A stretch of DNA of 64,000 nucleotides, from positions 62,001-126,000 of the forward strand of contig NZ_JALTON010000037.1 in NCBI RefSeq assembly GCF_027000115.1, in the 5' to 3' direction. The notes beneath the pieces were generated by a model. The model saw nothing but the letters and a program-made list of their open reading frames with translations. It ran no database searches and was not told the DNA's origin. Numbering within the stretch: the first letter of the stretch is position 1; each line of letters starts with the position of its first letter. The stretch comes from Thiohalobacter sp. (GTDB lineage: Bacteria > Pseudomonadota > Gammaproteobacteria > Thiohalobacterales > Thiohalobacteraceae). The position numbers and the translations under genes were made by a program. Of the stretch, positions 29,662-39,385 are shown piece after piece.

Positions 29662-30563
29662 GTCGTGCTCGGGGGCGCGGCGTGCGGCGCGGCACAGGTG
29701 CCGGTTTCGATCTGGACGGTGGCGTGCTCGATGCCGAAGTGCTCGGCCAGGGTGCGGTGGATGCCGGTCAGGGTCCGTTCGTAGTCACCTAGATCGGAGA
29801 CGGTGACGTGCAGGGTCATGAGCTGGCGGGTGGGGCTGAGTGACCAGACGTGCACGTGGTGGATCCCGGTCACGCTGGGCAGAGCCTCTACGAGTGTTTC
29901 GCGGATGAGGTCGATGTCAATGTCCGGCGGCGTGCCTTCCAGCAGGATGTGGGCGGACTGGCGCACGACACGCACGGCATTGGCGGCGATCAGCAGGGTC
30001 ACGAACACCGACAGCAGGGGGTCGATCGGCGTCCATCCGGTAAGCAGGATGACACCGGCGGCCGCGATGGCGGCAACCGAACCGAGCAGGTCGCCAAGCA
30101 CATGCAGCACGGCGGCCCGGCGGTTGAGGTCGTGTTCGTGGCCGCCATGCAGCAGGCGGAGAGCAACCAGGTTGACCAGCAGGCCGATGACGGCAACTGC
30201 CAGCATGGGGCCGCCGAGAATTTCCACCGGCTGCTGCAGGCGCCGCCAGGCCTCGATCCCGATCCAGACCACCAGCAGCAGAAATCCGAGCCCGTTCACG
30301 AGGGCGGCAAGCACCTGCACGCGGTGATAGCCGTAGGAACGCAGGTGATCGGCGGGACGGCGGGCGAGACGGGCGCCGGCCCAGGCCAGGGCCAGTGCAG
30401 CGGTGTCGGTGAGCATGTGCCCGGCGTCGGCGATCAGTGCCAGCGATCCGGACCAGAGGCCACCGACGAATTCGATGATCATGAAGCTGCCGGTCAGCAG
30501 CAGCGCCTGCAACAGCGGGCGTTCAGCGGCTTCCTGGTGATGATGGGCATGATCGCTGTGCAT
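29643..30563 (-). CDS. Cation diffusion facilitator (CzcD/ZitB-type) metal exporter
   Basis: A 306-residue CDF antiporter that should export Zn2+ or related divalent cations using protons. Six TM helices precede a C-terminal cytosolic domain (about 210-290). The transport site is visible as the two HxxxD elements, DAGHMLTD in TM2 and HVLGD in TM5, typical of Zn/Co transporters. His-rich ends (HSDHAHHHQE and HGGHEHD in the TM4-5 loop) are also usual. It is monocistronic and convergent with the DsrC-like gene. A role in metal tolerance alongside the nearby copper oxidase is plausible. Confidence 0.92.
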   Translation of the reverse strand: MHSDHAHHHQEAAERPLLQALLLTGSFMIIEFVGGLWSGSLALIADAGHMLTDTAALALAWAGARLARRPADHLRSYGYHRVQVLAALVNGLGFLLLVVWIGIEAWRRLQQPVEILGGPMLAVAVIGLLVNLVALRLLHGGHEHDLNRRAAVLHVLGDLLGSVAAIAAAGVILLTGWTPIDPLLSVFVTLLIAANAVRVVRQSAHILLEGTPPDIDIDLIRETLVEALPSVTGIHHVHVWSLSPTRQLMTLHVTVSDLGDYERTLTGIHRTLAEHFGIEHATVQIETGTCAAPHAAPPSTTKPPPG

Positions 30564-30843
30564 GGCCGCGCCATCTTGCCACCGATGGCGACGGCTGTCA
30601 GCCGGGTATCGAGCCGCTTCCCGGTAGCTGGCCCGTTTCCGAACCCGACCACCGAGTCCGAAATTTCCGCTGAATATCCCGTTCCGTCTGCCGATAGGGT
30701 CGGATAGTAACCCGGAAACCCAATATGTCGTGTTCAGGATGCATCCGGCGAGGCGAGGGCGGAAGCGGGGCGCAGAACCGTTACTTCAACGCGCCGGCAG
30801 CGAGAACAGGCGGCAGCGGAGAGGTCGCGCCGGAGATGACGAC

Positions 30844-31392
30844 ATGACGCTTTACCGACAACTGGCTCTGATCGTGGCGCTGATGAGTGTGCTGATGTTC
30901 TTCGGCACGCTGGCGATCAATGTCTACAGCACCCGCGCCTTCCTGGTCGAACAGCTCGAGGCGCAGGCCCGGGATACAGCGACCTTGCTGGGGCTGTCGC
31001 TGACGCCACACATGGCCGGGCGCGATTTTGCGACCATGAATGCCATGATCGACACCATTTTCGATCGTGGCTACTACAGCGCGATCCGGGTGGTATCCAT
31101 CGACGGCGACGTGCTTATCGAGCGCGAGGCGGGCATGGCGCCGGAAGGCGTGCCGGACTGGCTGCAACGCCTCGTGCCGCTGGACCCGCCGGCGGCCGGC
31201 GCGCATGTCATGGATGGCTGGAACCTGGCCGCGGTGGTCTACGTCAAGAGCCGTCCTGGCTATGCCTATCGCCAGTTGTGGCGGGTGGCCTCGCGCATGC
31301 TCTACCCGTTTGTGCTCATGGCCTTCGGCATCGGACTGGTGGGCGTGCTCGGCATTCATGCCCTGCTGCGGCCGCTGCGCGCGGGTTATTGA
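30844..31392 (+). pseudogene. Truncated LapD/MoxY N-terminal sensor fragment
   Basis: The 182 residues match the N-terminal part of LapD-type receptors: TM1 (about 5-25), the periplasmic LapD_MoxY domain with the typical RGYYSAIRVVSIDGDVLIER segment, and TM2 (about 158-178) ending LLRPLR. The HAMP, GGDEF and EAL domains expected next are missing. The frame ends at AGY-stop, and non-coding REP-like and IS remnants follow. The ATG at 30844 gives the family N-terminus MTLYRQL. It is most likely a decayed gene cut by insertion or deletion. A short functional periplasmic sensor cannot be excluded. Confidence 0.72.
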
Positions 31393-31421
31393 GGATTACA
31401 TAAACGCCTTGAGGTTTTCGC

Positions 31422-31499
31422 AGCCGGATGGAGCGAAGCGAAATCCGGGAACAGGCCGCGCTTTCCCGGATTCCGGCCCTTCGGACCTTCATCCGGGCG
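31422..31499. repeat. REP-like palindromic repeat pair
   Basis: GCCGGATGGAGCGAAGCG followed by AAATCCGGG, then about 17 bp later CCCGGATTCCGG and CATCCGGGC in opposite sense. The units resemble the common proteobacterial REP/BIME type (CCGGAT..GCGAAGCG). It lies directly after the truncated lapD fragment. Confidence 0.7.
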
Positions 31500-31539
31500 A
31501 CAGGATGACCCGTAACTTTTATGCAAGTCTCAATATTAA

Positions 31540-31767
31540 CCCGGCTACGATCGAGCCCTGCTGGTGAAACGCGTGCTGGAAGAGGGACTTCGACCTGCCG
31601 AGTTCGCTCAGGCCATGGGTGTCAGCGCCCGTACCGTCTACAAGTGGCTCCCGCGGTTCCGCGAGGAAGGGCCCTCGGGCCAGCAAGGCCGCAGCGCCCG
31701 CCCTGCAAGCTGCCCCCACGCCACGCCTGTTGGGGATGGATGGGCCAAGACATCCTGTCTGGCATGA
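31540..31767 (+). pseudogene. IS481-family transposase N-terminal remnant
   Basis: The frame encodes RALLVKRVLEEGLRPAEFAQ and MGVSARTVYKWLPRFREEG, then a Pro/Arg-rich linker. This is the N-terminal HTH pattern of IS481-family transposases. It lacks the proper start (a stop lies 8 codons before LVKR) and the whole DDE catalytic domain, so it is a relic. It sits between the lapD fragment and ccmA and may mark the break point that truncated lapD. Confidence 0.72.
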
Positions 31768-31839
31768 CGCGGATCAAACACCTCACGGACAAATTCTGTA
31801 GGATGGGGCTCCAGTAGCAATCCGGAGAGGCCCGCCATC

Positions 31840-32469
31840 TTGTCGACCCCCGCTGCCGCCGTCCTGGAGGCTCGCGACCTGTGCTGCATTCGCAATGAAC
31901 GCGTCCTGTTCGAGGGGCTGAACCTGGCCGTGCGGCCCGGCGAGGCACTGGCGATCCGTGGCCGCAACGGCTGCGGCAAGACCTCGCTGCTGCGAATTCT
32001 GTGCGGTCTGCTGCCACCGGAGGCCGGGGAGGTTCGCTGGCAGGGTCACGCCATCGGCCACCCGGCCCGGCATCGCGGCAGCCTGGTTCATGTCGGTCAT
32101 CGCGACGGCGTGAAGGGCGAGCTCACCGCCGCGGAAAACCTGCGCCTGCCTTCCGGTCTTGCGCCGCCTTCCGTGGCTGCGGTGGATGCCGCGCTGGCTG
32201 CTGCCGGGCTCGCCGCCTGCCGCGAAGTGCCGGCGCGCCGGCTGTCCGCGGGGCAGCGCCGGCGACTGGCACTGGCACGACTGCTGCTGCGACCGGCTGC
32301 GCTCTGGGTGCTCGACGAGCCCTTTACCAGCCTCGACCGTGAGGGCGTGGCCTGGCTGAGCGGCTGTCTGGCGCAACACCTGGAGCGGGGCGGAACCCTG
32401 GTATTGACCGCGCATCACGACCTCGCGCTGCCGGGTCTGCACTGGCTGGAACTGGGAGGGACGGCATGA
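31840..32469 (+). CDS. ccmA: Heme exporter ATP-binding protein CcmA
   Basis: CcmA is the ATPase of the CcmABCD complex, which releases holo-CcmE after heme loading in cytochrome c maturation System I. The ABC signatures in 209 residues are Walker A GRNGCGKTS, signature LSAGQRRRLALARLL, and Walker B LWVLDEPFTSLD. I accept a TTG start (31840) with GGAGAGG at 31823-31829. It overlaps ccmB by 4 bp and begins the ccmABCDEFGHI operon. Confidence 0.95.
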   Translation: MSTPAAAVLEARDLCCIRNERVLFEGLNLAVRPGEALAIRGRNGCGKTSLLRILCGLLPPEAGEVRWQGHAIGHPARHRGSLVHVGHRDGVKGELTAAENLRLPSGLAPPSVAAVDAALAAAGLAACREVPARRLSAGQRRRLALARLLLRPAALWVLDEPFTSLDREGVAWLSGCLAQHLERGGTLVLTAHHDLALPGLHWLELGGTA

Positions 32470-33149
32470 ACCAGGCCCCGCTCGGGTCCGTGTTCGTCAC
32501 GCTGCTGCGCCGCGACCTGCTGGTGCAGTGGCGACGGGGCAGCGAACTGCTGAACCCGGTGTTCTTCTTCGTGCTGGTGGTGACCCTGTTCGCGCTCGGC
32601 ACCGGTGGCCAGCCGGAGCAGTTGCGGGAACTGGGCGCCGGGGTCATCTGGGTGGCTGCATTGCTGGCCATGCTGTTGTCGCTGGACGGCCTGTTTCGCG
32701 CCGATCTGCAAGACGGGGCGCTGGATCAGCTCCTGCTTGCGCCGCAACCGCTCGCGCTGCTGGTGCTCGCCAAGGTGCTGGCCCACTGGCTGGCCAGTGG
32801 CTTGCCGCTGCTGCTGACCTCGCCGCTGCTCGCGCTGCTGATGCAGCTGCCGGCGAATGCCACCGGCGTGCTGATGCTGGCGCTGTTGCTCGGTACGCCG
32901 GTGTTGAGCCTGACTGGGGCCATCGGGGCGGCGCTCACCGTCGGCCTGCGCCGTGGCGGTGTGCTGGTGGCGCTGCTGGTGCTGCCCCTGCATGTGCCCG
33001 TGCTGATCTTCGGAACCCAGGCGGTGCAGGCGAGTCTGAACGGTCTGTCGGCCGAGGGGCCGCTGCTGCTGCTGGGAGCCCTGTTGAGTGCGGGGCTGGT
33101 GCTGGCGCCCTGGCCGATCGCCGGCGCCCTGAGGCTGGGGGTGAACTGA
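32466..33149 (+). CDS. ccmB: Heme exporter membrane protein CcmB
   Basis: CcmB is the 227-residue six-helix permease partner of CcmA. The N-terminus LLRRDLLVQWRRGSELLNPV and FFVLVVTLFALGTG are family hallmarks, as is LDGLFRADLQDGALDQLLL in the first cytoplasmic region. It starts within the ccmA stop codon and is followed after 1 bp by ccmC. Confidence 0.96.
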   Translation: MNQAPLGSVFVTLLRRDLLVQWRRGSELLNPVFFFVLVVTLFALGTGGQPEQLRELGAGVIWVAALLAMLLSLDGLFRADLQDGALDQLLLAPQPLALLVLAKVLAHWLASGLPLLLTSPLLALLMQLPANATGVLMLALLLGTPVLSLTGAIGAALTVGLRRGGVLVALLVLPLHVPVLIFGTQAVQASLNGLSAEGPLLLLGALLSAGLVLAPWPIAGALRLGVN

Positions 33150-33150
33150 C

Positions 33151-33885
33151 ATGTGGCGCTTCCTGCATCGAATGGCCTCTCCGCCGTACTTCTACCGGCT
33201 TGCTGGCAGGCTGTTGCCCTGGCTGGCTGCCCTGACCCTGGCCCTGTTTGCATGGGGGCTGTATGGCGGGCTGGTCATGGCGCCGCCCGATTACCAGCAG
33301 GGCGACAGCTTCCGCATCATGTATGTCCATGTGCCGGCCGCCTGGATGTCGCTGTTCGTGTATGTGGTCATGGCGGCGAGCGGGCTGATCGGCCTGGTCT
33401 GGCGTATCAAGCTGGCGGAGATGGTGGTTATATGCAGCGCGCCCACCGGCGCGCTGTTCACCTTCATCGCGCTGGTCACCGGTGCCATCTGGGGCAAGCC
33501 CATGTGGGGTGCCTGGTGGGTCTGGGACGCGCGCCTGACCTCGGAGCTGATTCTGCTGTTTCTGTATCTCGGCGTGATGGCGCTGAACCAGGCGATCGAG
33601 GACCGGCGGGTCGCGGGGCGGGCCGTGGCCATTCTTGCGCTGGTGGGGGTGGTGAACATTCCGATCATCCATTATTCGGTGGAATGGTGGAACACCCTGC
33701 ACCAGGGTCCGACGGTGACGCGCTTCGATGCCCCCGCCATCCACGTCGACATGTTGGTGCCGCTGCTGGTGATGGCGGTGGCCTTCAAGCTCTATTACCT
33801 GATGGCGCTGTTGTTGCGTCTGCGGGTGGAACTGCTGACGCGGGAGAGACGTGCGGGTTGGCTGCGCGAGGTGGTGAAGGCCTGA
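33151..33885 (+). CDS. ccmC: Heme handling protein CcmC
   Basis: CcmC presents heme to CcmE in the periplasm. It is a 244-residue six-helix protein of the heme handling protein family, with the tryptophan-rich WWD motif MWGAWWVWDARLTSELILL and flanking histidines (YVHVPAAW, and IIHYSVEWWNTLHQ) for axial heme contacts. It overlaps ccmD by one base (TGATG). Confidence 0.97.
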   Translation: MWRFLHRMASPPYFYRLAGRLLPWLAALTLALFAWGLYGGLVMAPPDYQQGDSFRIMYVHVPAAWMSLFVYVVMAASGLIGLVWRIKLAEMVVICSAPTGALFTFIALVTGAIWGKPMWGAWWVWDARLTSELILLFLYLGVMALNQAIEDRRVAGRAVAILALVGVVNIPIIHYSVEWWNTLHQGPTVTRFDAPAIHVDMLVPLLVMAVAFKLYYLMALLLRLRVELLTRERRAGWLREVVKA

Positions 33886-34058
33886 TGAACATGGAGAGCC
33901 TTCTTGAAATGGGCGGCTATGCCCGATATGTGTGGAGTGCCTACGGGCTGTCGCTGGGGCTCATGGCGGTCCATCTGGCGCTGATCGTCATCCGCCATCG
34001 GCGGCTGCGCCGGACCCTGGCTCGTGGCCTTGGCACTGGCGGAGGGGAAACGCGATGA
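33885..34058 (+). CDS. ccmD: Heme exporter protein CcmD
   Basis: A 57-residue single-TM protein starting at the ATG that overlaps the ccmC stop. It has the CcmD pattern [17 protein letters not shown] followed by a hydrophobic helix and a basic tail ([12 protein letters not shown]). CcmD stabilises CcmC-CcmE and links CcmAB. It overlaps ccmE by 4 bp. Confidence 0.92.
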   Translation: MNMESLLEMGGYARYVWSAYGLSLGLMAVHLALIVIRHRRLRRTLARGLGTGGGETR

Positions 34059-34495
34059 CGCCGGCACGACGTAACCGTCTGCTGCTGGCGCTGGCCGTGG
34101 TGACAGGCGTGGGGGTCGCCGTGGCGCTGGCGCTGAAGGCGTTCCAGAGCAACCTGATGTTCTTCTACTCACCCACCGAAGTGGCGGCGGGGAAGGTGCC
34201 GGCGAATGCGGTGATCCGGGTCGGCGGGCTGGTGGTGCCCGGCAGCATTCAGCGTGAGCGCGACAGTCTGACGGTCCGCTTCGTGGTCACCGACAACCAG
34301 GCCCGTGTGCCCGTCGAATATACGGGTATTCTGCCGGACCTGTTCCGGGAGGGGCAGGGCATCATTGCCCGTGGGCGGCTGGCGGGCGGACGAGTGGTAG
34401 CCGATGAAGTGCTGGCCAGGCACGACGAGAACTACATGCCGCCAGAGGTGGCAGAAAGCCTCCATCCGGTGCCACCGGAGGTGCCCCGACCATGA
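34055..34495 (+). CDS. ccmE: Cytochrome c-type biogenesis heme chaperone CcmE
   Basis: CcmE covalently binds heme through a histidine and delivers it to CcmF. The 146 residues comprise an N-terminal membrane anchor (about 8-28), an OB-fold periplasmic domain and the heme attachment motif [12 protein letters not shown] with the conserved His and the following Tyr. The start is fixed by the overlap with ccmD. Confidence 0.97.
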   Translation: MTPARRNRLLLALAVVTGVGVAVALALKAFQSNLMFFYSPTEVAAGKVPANAVIRVGGLVVPGSIQRERDSLTVRFVVTDNQARVPVEYTGILPDLFREGQGIIARGRLAGGRVVADEVLARHDENYMPPEVAESLHPVPPEVPRP

Positions 34496-36456
34496 TCCCC
34501 GAGCTCGGCCATCTCGCCCTGATCCTTGCCTTCGTCGCCGCGCTGGCCCAGGCGACAGTGCCCCTGCTCGGTACCTGGCGGGGCTCGGTGCCCATGATGA
34601 TGGTGGCCGCCCGCGCGGCCCGCGTTCAGCTGGCGTGCATGCTGCTGGCCTTCACCGCCCTGGTCCATGCCTTCGTGGTCACGGACTTTTCGGTGGCCTA
34701 CGTTGCCGCGAACGCGAATACGCAGCTACCGCTGATGTATCGCGTCTCGGGTGTATGGGGTGCGCACGAGGGCTCGCTGCTGCTGTGGGGGCTGATGCTG
34801 GCACTGTGGACGGGCGCGGTGGATCGCTTCAGTCGCAGCATGCCGCTGGACTTGAAGGCCCGCGTGCTGGCGGTCATGGGCGCGGTTTCCGTGGGTTTCA
34901 TTGCCTTCATGCTCTTCACCTCGAACCCCTTCCTGAGGCTGTTCCCCGTACCGCTGGAGGGGCGTGACCTCAATCCGCTGCTGCAGGATCCGGGGCTGGC
35001 CATTCATCCGCCGCTGCTCTACATGGGCTATGTCGGATTTTCGGTCGCCTTTGCCTTTGCCGTGGCGGCGCTGCTGAGCGGGCGACTCGATTCGGCCTGG
35101 GCGCGCTGGGCGCGGCCCTGGACGGCCGTGGCCTGGGCCTTCCTCACCGGCGGCATCGCACTGGGCAGCTGGTGGGCCTACTACGAGCTGGGCTGGGGCG
35201 GCTGGTGGTTCTGGGATCCGGTGGAGAACGCCTCCTTCATGCCCTGGCTGGCGGGCACGGCGCTGATGCATTCGCTTGCGGCCATGGAAAAGCGTGGTCT
35301 GTTCCGGGCCTGGACCCTGCTGCTGGCCATCCTCGCCTTCTCGCTGAGCCTGCTCGGCACCTTCCTGGTGCGCTCGGGTGTGTTGACCTCGGTGCATGCC
35401 TTTGCCACCGATCCCGCGCGCGGCCTGCTCATCCTGGTCTTCCTGGCGGTGGTGGTGGGTGGTTCCCTGTCGCTTTACAGCCTGCGTGCGGCGCAGCTGC
35501 GATCGGTCGGCGACTTCCGGCCGCTGTCGCGGGAAACCCTGCTGCTGCTGAACAATGTGCTGCTGCTGGTGCTGACCGCAAGCATTCTGCTGGGTACCCT
35601 CTACCCGCTGATCATCGATGCCCTGGGCATGGGCAAGTTGTCGGTCGGACCACCCTGGTTCAATACCCTGTTCGTGCCGCTTGCATTGCTGCTGGCAGTG
35701 GTACTGGGCCTGGGCACGCTGGTGCGCTGGAAGGCGGATGCCTGGGCCCGGCTGGGAAGGCTGCTGCTGGCGCCGGCGGTCCTGAGCCTGATCGGGGGCT
35801 TCCTGCTGGTCGGCCTGTTCGCGCCCTTTTTCTCGGTGGGTGCGGCGCTGGGCGTGGCGGTGGCGCTCTGGGTGCTGTCGACCCAGGCTCTTGCGCTGCG
35901 CGATCGCCTGCGTGGCCGTGGGTCGCCGACGTGGGGATTTCTGGGCATGCTGCTGGCCCATGCCGGGGTGGCGGTGTTCGCGATCGGCGTCAGCCTGGTG
36001 TCGGCCTACAGCACAGAGAAGGATGTCCGGCTCGCGCCCGGCGAGTCCTGGCGTCTGGGTGATTACCGCTTCGTGTTCCTGGGTGTCGAGCCGGTGCAGG
36101 GGCCGAACTATGCCGCGCAACGCGGCCGGGTGCGGGTGTATCGGGGCGAGCAGCAGGTGGCCGAACTGCTGCCCGAGAAGCGCATCTACGCCATGCAGCC
36201 CAACCCCATGACCGAGGCGGCCATCGATGCCGGCGTTACCCGCGACCTGTTCGTGGCCCTGGGCGAGGCCCTGGGCACGGACGGTGCCTGGAGCCTGCGC
36301 CTCTACCACAAGCCCTTCATTCGCTGGATCTGGTTCGGGGCCCTGTTCATGGCGCTCGGCGGGCTGCTGGCAGCCGGGGATCCGCGTTACCGGCGCATGG
36401 CGGCGCGCACGCCTGGCGTGGCACAGCCCCCGTTGCGGGCGGCTGCCGTTCGATGA
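34492..36456 (+). CDS. ccmF: Heme lyase CcmF
   Basis: CcmF joins heme to the CxxCH cysteines of apocytochrome c. The 654-residue polytopic protein has the WWD domain [17 protein letters not shown] with conserved histidines around it ([30 protein letters not shown]). A C-terminal periplasmic domain and terminal TM helix complete it. It overlaps its neighbours by 4 bp on each side. Confidence 0.97.
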   Translation: MIPELGHLALILAFVAALAQATVPLLGTWRGSVPMMMVAARAARVQLACMLLAFTALVHAFVVTDFSVAYVAANANTQLPLMYRVSGVWGAHEGSLLLWGLMLALWTGAVDRFSRSMPLDLKARVLAVMGAVSVGFIAFMLFTSNPFLRLFPVPLEGRDLNPLLQDPGLAIHPPLLYMGYVGFSVAFAFAVAALLSGRLDSAWARWARPWTAVAWAFLTGGIALGSWWAYYELGWGGWWFWDPVENASFMPWLAGTALMHSLAAMEKRGLFRAWTLLLAILAFSLSLLGTFLVRSGVLTSVHAFATDPARGLLILVFLAVVVGGSLSLYSLRAAQLRSVGDFRPLSRETLLLLNNVLLLVLTASILLGTLYPLIIDALGMGKLSVGPPWFNTLFVPLALLLAVVLGLGTLVRWKADAWARLGRLLLAPAVLSLIGGFLLVGLFAPFFSVGAALGVAVALWVLSTQALALRDRLRGRGSPTWGFLGMLLAHAGVAVFAIGVSLVSAYSTEKDVRLAPGESWRLGDYRFVFLGVEPVQGPNYAAQRGRVRVYRGEQQVAELLPEKRIYAMQPNPMTEAAIDAGVTRDLFVALGEALGTDGAWSLRLYHKPFIRWIWFGALFMALGGLLAAGDPRYRRMAARTPGVAQPPLRAAAVR

Positions 36457-36989
36457 AGCAGGCGCTGCCACTCGGCATCTTTCTGGCGCTGGTGGCGGTG
36501 CTGGCGGTCGGGCTCCGTCTCGATCCCGCCGAAGTGCCTTCGCCGCTCATCGGCAAGCCGGCGCCCGGTTTCGAGTTGCCTGCCTTGCAAGCGCCGGAGG
36601 CGAAGGTGCGGCCGGCGGATTTTCTCGGCGAGGTGTGGCTGCTCAATGTCTGGGCGTCCTGGTGCGCCGGTTGCCAGGTGGAACATCCCGTGCTGATGGC
36701 GCTGGCGGAGCAGGGGCACCTGTCGCTGGTCGGCATGGCCTACAAGGACGATGCGACGGCTGCGGAGGCCTGGCTGCAGGCGCGCGGCAATCCCTACCGG
36801 GTGGTGGCCATGGACACCAGTGGACAGGCCGGTATTGACTGGGGCGTGTACGGCGTGCCCGAAACCTTCGTGATCGATGCACGGGGGGTGGTGCGCCACA
36901 AGCACATCGGACCCCTCACCCGGCAGGCGCTTCGGGAAGACATCCTGCCACTGGTGGAACGGCTGCGTACGGAGGCAGGCGGTCCATGA
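36453..36989 (+). CDS. ccmG: Thiol:disulfide oxidoreductase CcmG (DsbE)
   Basis: CcmG is a membrane-anchored thioredoxin-like reductant that keeps apocytochrome c cysteines reduced. It has an N-terminal anchor (about 5-22), the redox motif NVWASWCAGCQVEHP and the cis-proline region YGVPETFVIDARG in 178 residues. It overlaps ccmF and ccmH by 4 bp. Confidence 0.96.
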   Translation: MKQALPLGIFLALVAVLAVGLRLDPAEVPSPLIGKPAPGFELPALQAPEAKVRPADFLGEVWLLNVWASWCAGCQVEHPVLMALAEQGHLSLVGMAYKDDATAAEAWLQARGNPYRVVAMDTSGQAGIDWGVYGVPETFVIDARGVVRHKHIGPLTRQALREDILPLVERLRTEAGGP

Positions 36990-37438
36990 TCCGGTCGTGC
37001 GCGATGTTGCTGTTCCTGCTGTGCCTGCTCGCACCGGCGCGGGCTGCCGTGGAGCCGCTGGTGTTCGATGATCCCGGCGAGGAGGCGCGTTACCGGGCGC
37101 TGATCGCCGAACTGCGCTGTCTGGTCTGCCAGAACCAGAGCCTGGCCGATTCGGATGCCGAACTGGCCCACGACCTGCGCTTGCAGGTGCATCACCTGAT
37201 CCGGGAGGGCCGCAGCGACGAGGAGGTGCTCGGTTATCTGGTGGCGCGTTACGGGGATTTCGTGCGCTACCGCCCACCCCTGAATGCGCGCACCTGGCTG
37301 TTGTGGGGCGCGCCGCTGCTGCTGCTGGCGATGGCACTGGTGGTGTGGTGGCGGGTGTTGCGGCGGCCTCCCGCGGGGGTCGACGCGGCGGCGCTGGAAC
37401 GGGCGCGCCGGTTGCTGGATGGCGAGGAGGGTTCATGA
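36986..37438 (+). CDS. ccmH: Cytochrome c-type biogenesis protein CcmH
   Basis: The 150-residue protein has a signal peptide (about 1-19), the redox motif LRCLVCQNQSLADSDAELAH on a three-helix periplasmic domain, and a C-terminal TM helix (about 105-124). With CcmG and CcmI it handles the apocytochrome thiols. It is the short CcmH form, with CcmI encoded separately. Confidence 0.96.
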   Translation: MIRSCAMLLFLLCLLAPARAAVEPLVFDDPGEEARYRALIAELRCLVCQNQSLADSDAELAHDLRLQVHHLIREGRSDEEVLGYLVARYGDFVRYRPPLNARTWLLWGAPLLLLAMALVVWWRVLRRPPAGVDAAALERARRLLDGEEGS

Positions 37439-38676
37439 CGGTGCTGTTCTGGGGGCTTGCCATCGCGCTCGGCCTGGTCACCGGACTGGTGCTGGCCTGG
37501 CCGCTGTGGCGAGGCGCAGGTGCCGGCGCGCCGGCGCGTGACGCGATCAATGTGACGATTGCCCGCGAGCGGCTGGCGGAACTGGAGGCCGAGCGTGCTG
37601 CCGGAAGGCTGGACGCGGCCGCGCACGCGTCGGCCCGCCGCGATCTCGAGGCCGTGCTGGCGGCCGATCTCGAACAGGCCGGTGCCCCGGCCGAGGCGAA
37701 TGGCGCGGCACGGCGGGGCTGGGCCGTTCTGATACTGCTGGGGGTGCCGCTGGCGAGTCTGGGGCTGTACCTGCAGTTGGGCGCGCCGGACGCACTGGCG
37801 CCGCAGCCCGCGGCAGAGGCATCGCCTCATGGTGCCGGAGATCCCATGGCGGGGCCGTCGATGCAGATGCTGGTCGAGGGCCTGGCCCGGCGGCTCGAGC
37901 AGGCACCGAACGATCCCGGGGGTTGGCTGATGCTGGCGCGCAGCTACAAGGCGCTGGGCCGCTACCCGGAGGCCGTCGAGGCCTACCGGAAGCTGCTGGA
38001 GCGGGTGGGCGACGATGCCGACGTGCTTGCCGGTCTTGTGGATGCGCTGGCGCTGGCGCGGGGCGGCCGCTTCGATGCCGAGACCCGAACCCTGTTGGCG
38101 CGGGCGCTGGCGGCGGATCCCGATCACGTCATGGCACTGTGGCTCGCGGCGCGCGCGGACCTCGAAACGGGCGATGGCCCGGCCGCACTGGCGAAGCTGG
38201 ACCGTCTCATGCCGCGGCTCGCCGGAGATGCCGAGGCCACGCGCATCCTGAGCGAGATGCGACGCCGGGCGCGGGCCATGGCGGGCGTGGTGGGCAACAC
38301 CGGTGGCGAGCCTCGCGCTGCCACTGCGGCGGGGGCGATCCATGTCCGGGTGTCCATGGACCCCGCCCTGCGCGCGCAGGTGCCTGACGACGCCGTGCTC
38401 TTCGTGCATGCCCGTGCCGAGGACGGCCCTTCCATGCCGCTGGTCGTCGTGCGGCGTTCGGTTGCCGATCTGCCCCTGGAGCTGGTACTGGACGACCGTC
38501 TGGCGATGACGCCCGGACTTCGCCTGTCCGCCTTCGAGCGGGTCCGGGTCGGTGCCCGTGTTTCCCTAGCGGGCAACGCGACCGCGCAACCGGGTGATCC
38601 GGAGGGGGAGGTGCGCAACGTCCGGCCGGGCAGTCCCGGGCCGATCGAGATACGCATCGACCGGCAAGTTCCCTGA
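37435..38676 (+). CDS. ccmI: Cytochrome c-type biogenesis protein CcmI
   Basis: CcmI chaperones apocytochrome c to the CcmFH lyase. The 413 residues comprise two N-terminal TM helices (about 2-22 and 96-114) around a leucine-zipper-like cytosolic loop (ARERLAELEAERAAGRLD), then TPR repeats (PGGWLMLARSYKALGRYPEA) and a C-terminal beta domain. It ends the ccm operon, only 10 bp from convergent greB. Confidence 0.93.
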   Translation: MTVLFWGLAIALGLVTGLVLAWPLWRGAGAGAPARDAINVTIARERLAELEAERAAGRLDAAAHASARRDLEAVLAADLEQAGAPAEANGAARRGWAVLILLGVPLASLGLYLQLGAPDALAPQPAAEASPHGAGDPMAGPSMQMLVEGLARRLEQAPNDPGGWLMLARSYKALGRYPEAVEAYRKLLERVGDDADVLAGLVDALALARGGRFDAETRTLLARALAADPDHVMALWLAARADLETGDGPAALAKLDRLMPRLAGDAEATRILSEMRRRARAMAGVVGNTGGEPRAATAAGAIHVRVSMDPALRAQVPDDAVLFVHARAEDGPSMPLVVVRRSVADLPLELVLDDRLAMTPGLRLSAFERVRVGARVSLAGNATAQPGDPEGEVRNVRPGSPGPIEIRIDRQVP

Positions 38677-38686
38677 ACGGGGCTGT

Positions 38687-39193
38687 TCAGTCGGTGGGCT
38701 CCGTGTAGCGGACCTCGACAATCCAGCCCCGCCGCAACCCGCCGGGTGTCCGCACCTCGAAGGCATCATCCGCTCCCTTGCCCAGCAGGGCGCGGGCCAG
38801 CGGTGCGTCGATGCTGATCCAGGAAAGCGCCGGGTCGATCTCGTCGGCGCCCACGATGCGCAGCTCGTTGATCGTCCCGTCCTCGTCCTCGAGCCGGACC
38901 CAGGCGCCGAAGTAGACGCGACCGGTATCCGCAGGCGGGCCGCTGACCACCTCGAGCGCGGGAATGCGCTTCTGCAGGTAGCGGATGCGACGGTCGATGC
39001 CCGCCAGTTCCTTCTTGCGGTAGATGTATTCCGCGTTTTCCGAGCGGTCGCCCTCGGCTGCGGCCGCCGCCAGCGCCCGGGTGACTTCGGCACGGCGCCG
39101 CCAGAGGCCGTCCAGCTCCGCGCGCAGGCGTCGCTCGCCCTCGGCGGTGATGTGGGGTGAAGCGGCGGGGCGCGGGGGACGGTAGCGGGACAT
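38687..39193 (-). CDS. greB: Transcription elongation factor GreB
   Basis: GreB (168 residues) rescues arrested RNA polymerase by stimulating cleavage of longer transcript ends than GreA. The coiled-coil tip [20 protein letters not shown] contains the acidic pair needed for cleavage, and the YIYRKKEL pattern distinguishes GreB from GreA. The C-terminal FKBP-like domain includes [20 protein letters not shown]. It is convergent with ccmI and divergent from the rimP operon. Confidence 0.95.
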   Translation of the reverse strand: MSRYRPPRPAASPHITAEGERRLRAELDGLWRRRAEVTRALAAAAAEGDRSENAEYIYRKKELAGIDRRIRYLQKRIPALEVVSGPPADTGRVYFGAWVRLEDEDGTINELRIVGADEIDPALSWISIDAPLARALLGKGADDAFEVRTPGGLRRGWIVEVRYTEPTD

Positions 39194-39297
39194 GGCCGAT
39201 GCGGGGTTGGGAAAACTACATTATTAATCAATGTGTTGTGTTTATCCAGAGGTTCGGGCCCGGGAACGCGGCCGGCGCCGGGATTTCCGGACCGAGC

Positions 39298-39326
39298 TTG
39301 CAAGTCCTTGGCGGCGCGCCTATAAT
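39298..39326 (+). promoter_or_regulatory. Sigma-70 promoter of the rimP-nusA-infB operon
   Basis: TTGCAA (39298-39303), a 17-bp spacer and a perfect TATAAT (39321-39326). Transcription would start near 39333, giving a leader of about 145 nt before rimP that contains two terminator-like hairpins. Confidence 0.75.
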
Positions 39327-39385
39327 CTGCGGCGTCTCGCGGAGAGGCTGGTCTTTAACGGGCGGCCGCGGGCGTGAGGTTGAGA

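Noticed and set aside
38673-38690. Perfect inverted repeat CTGAAC/GTTCAG between ccmI and greB as a terminator
   Set aside because: Only 6 bp, no T-run on either side, and it is formed by the two stop-codon regions.
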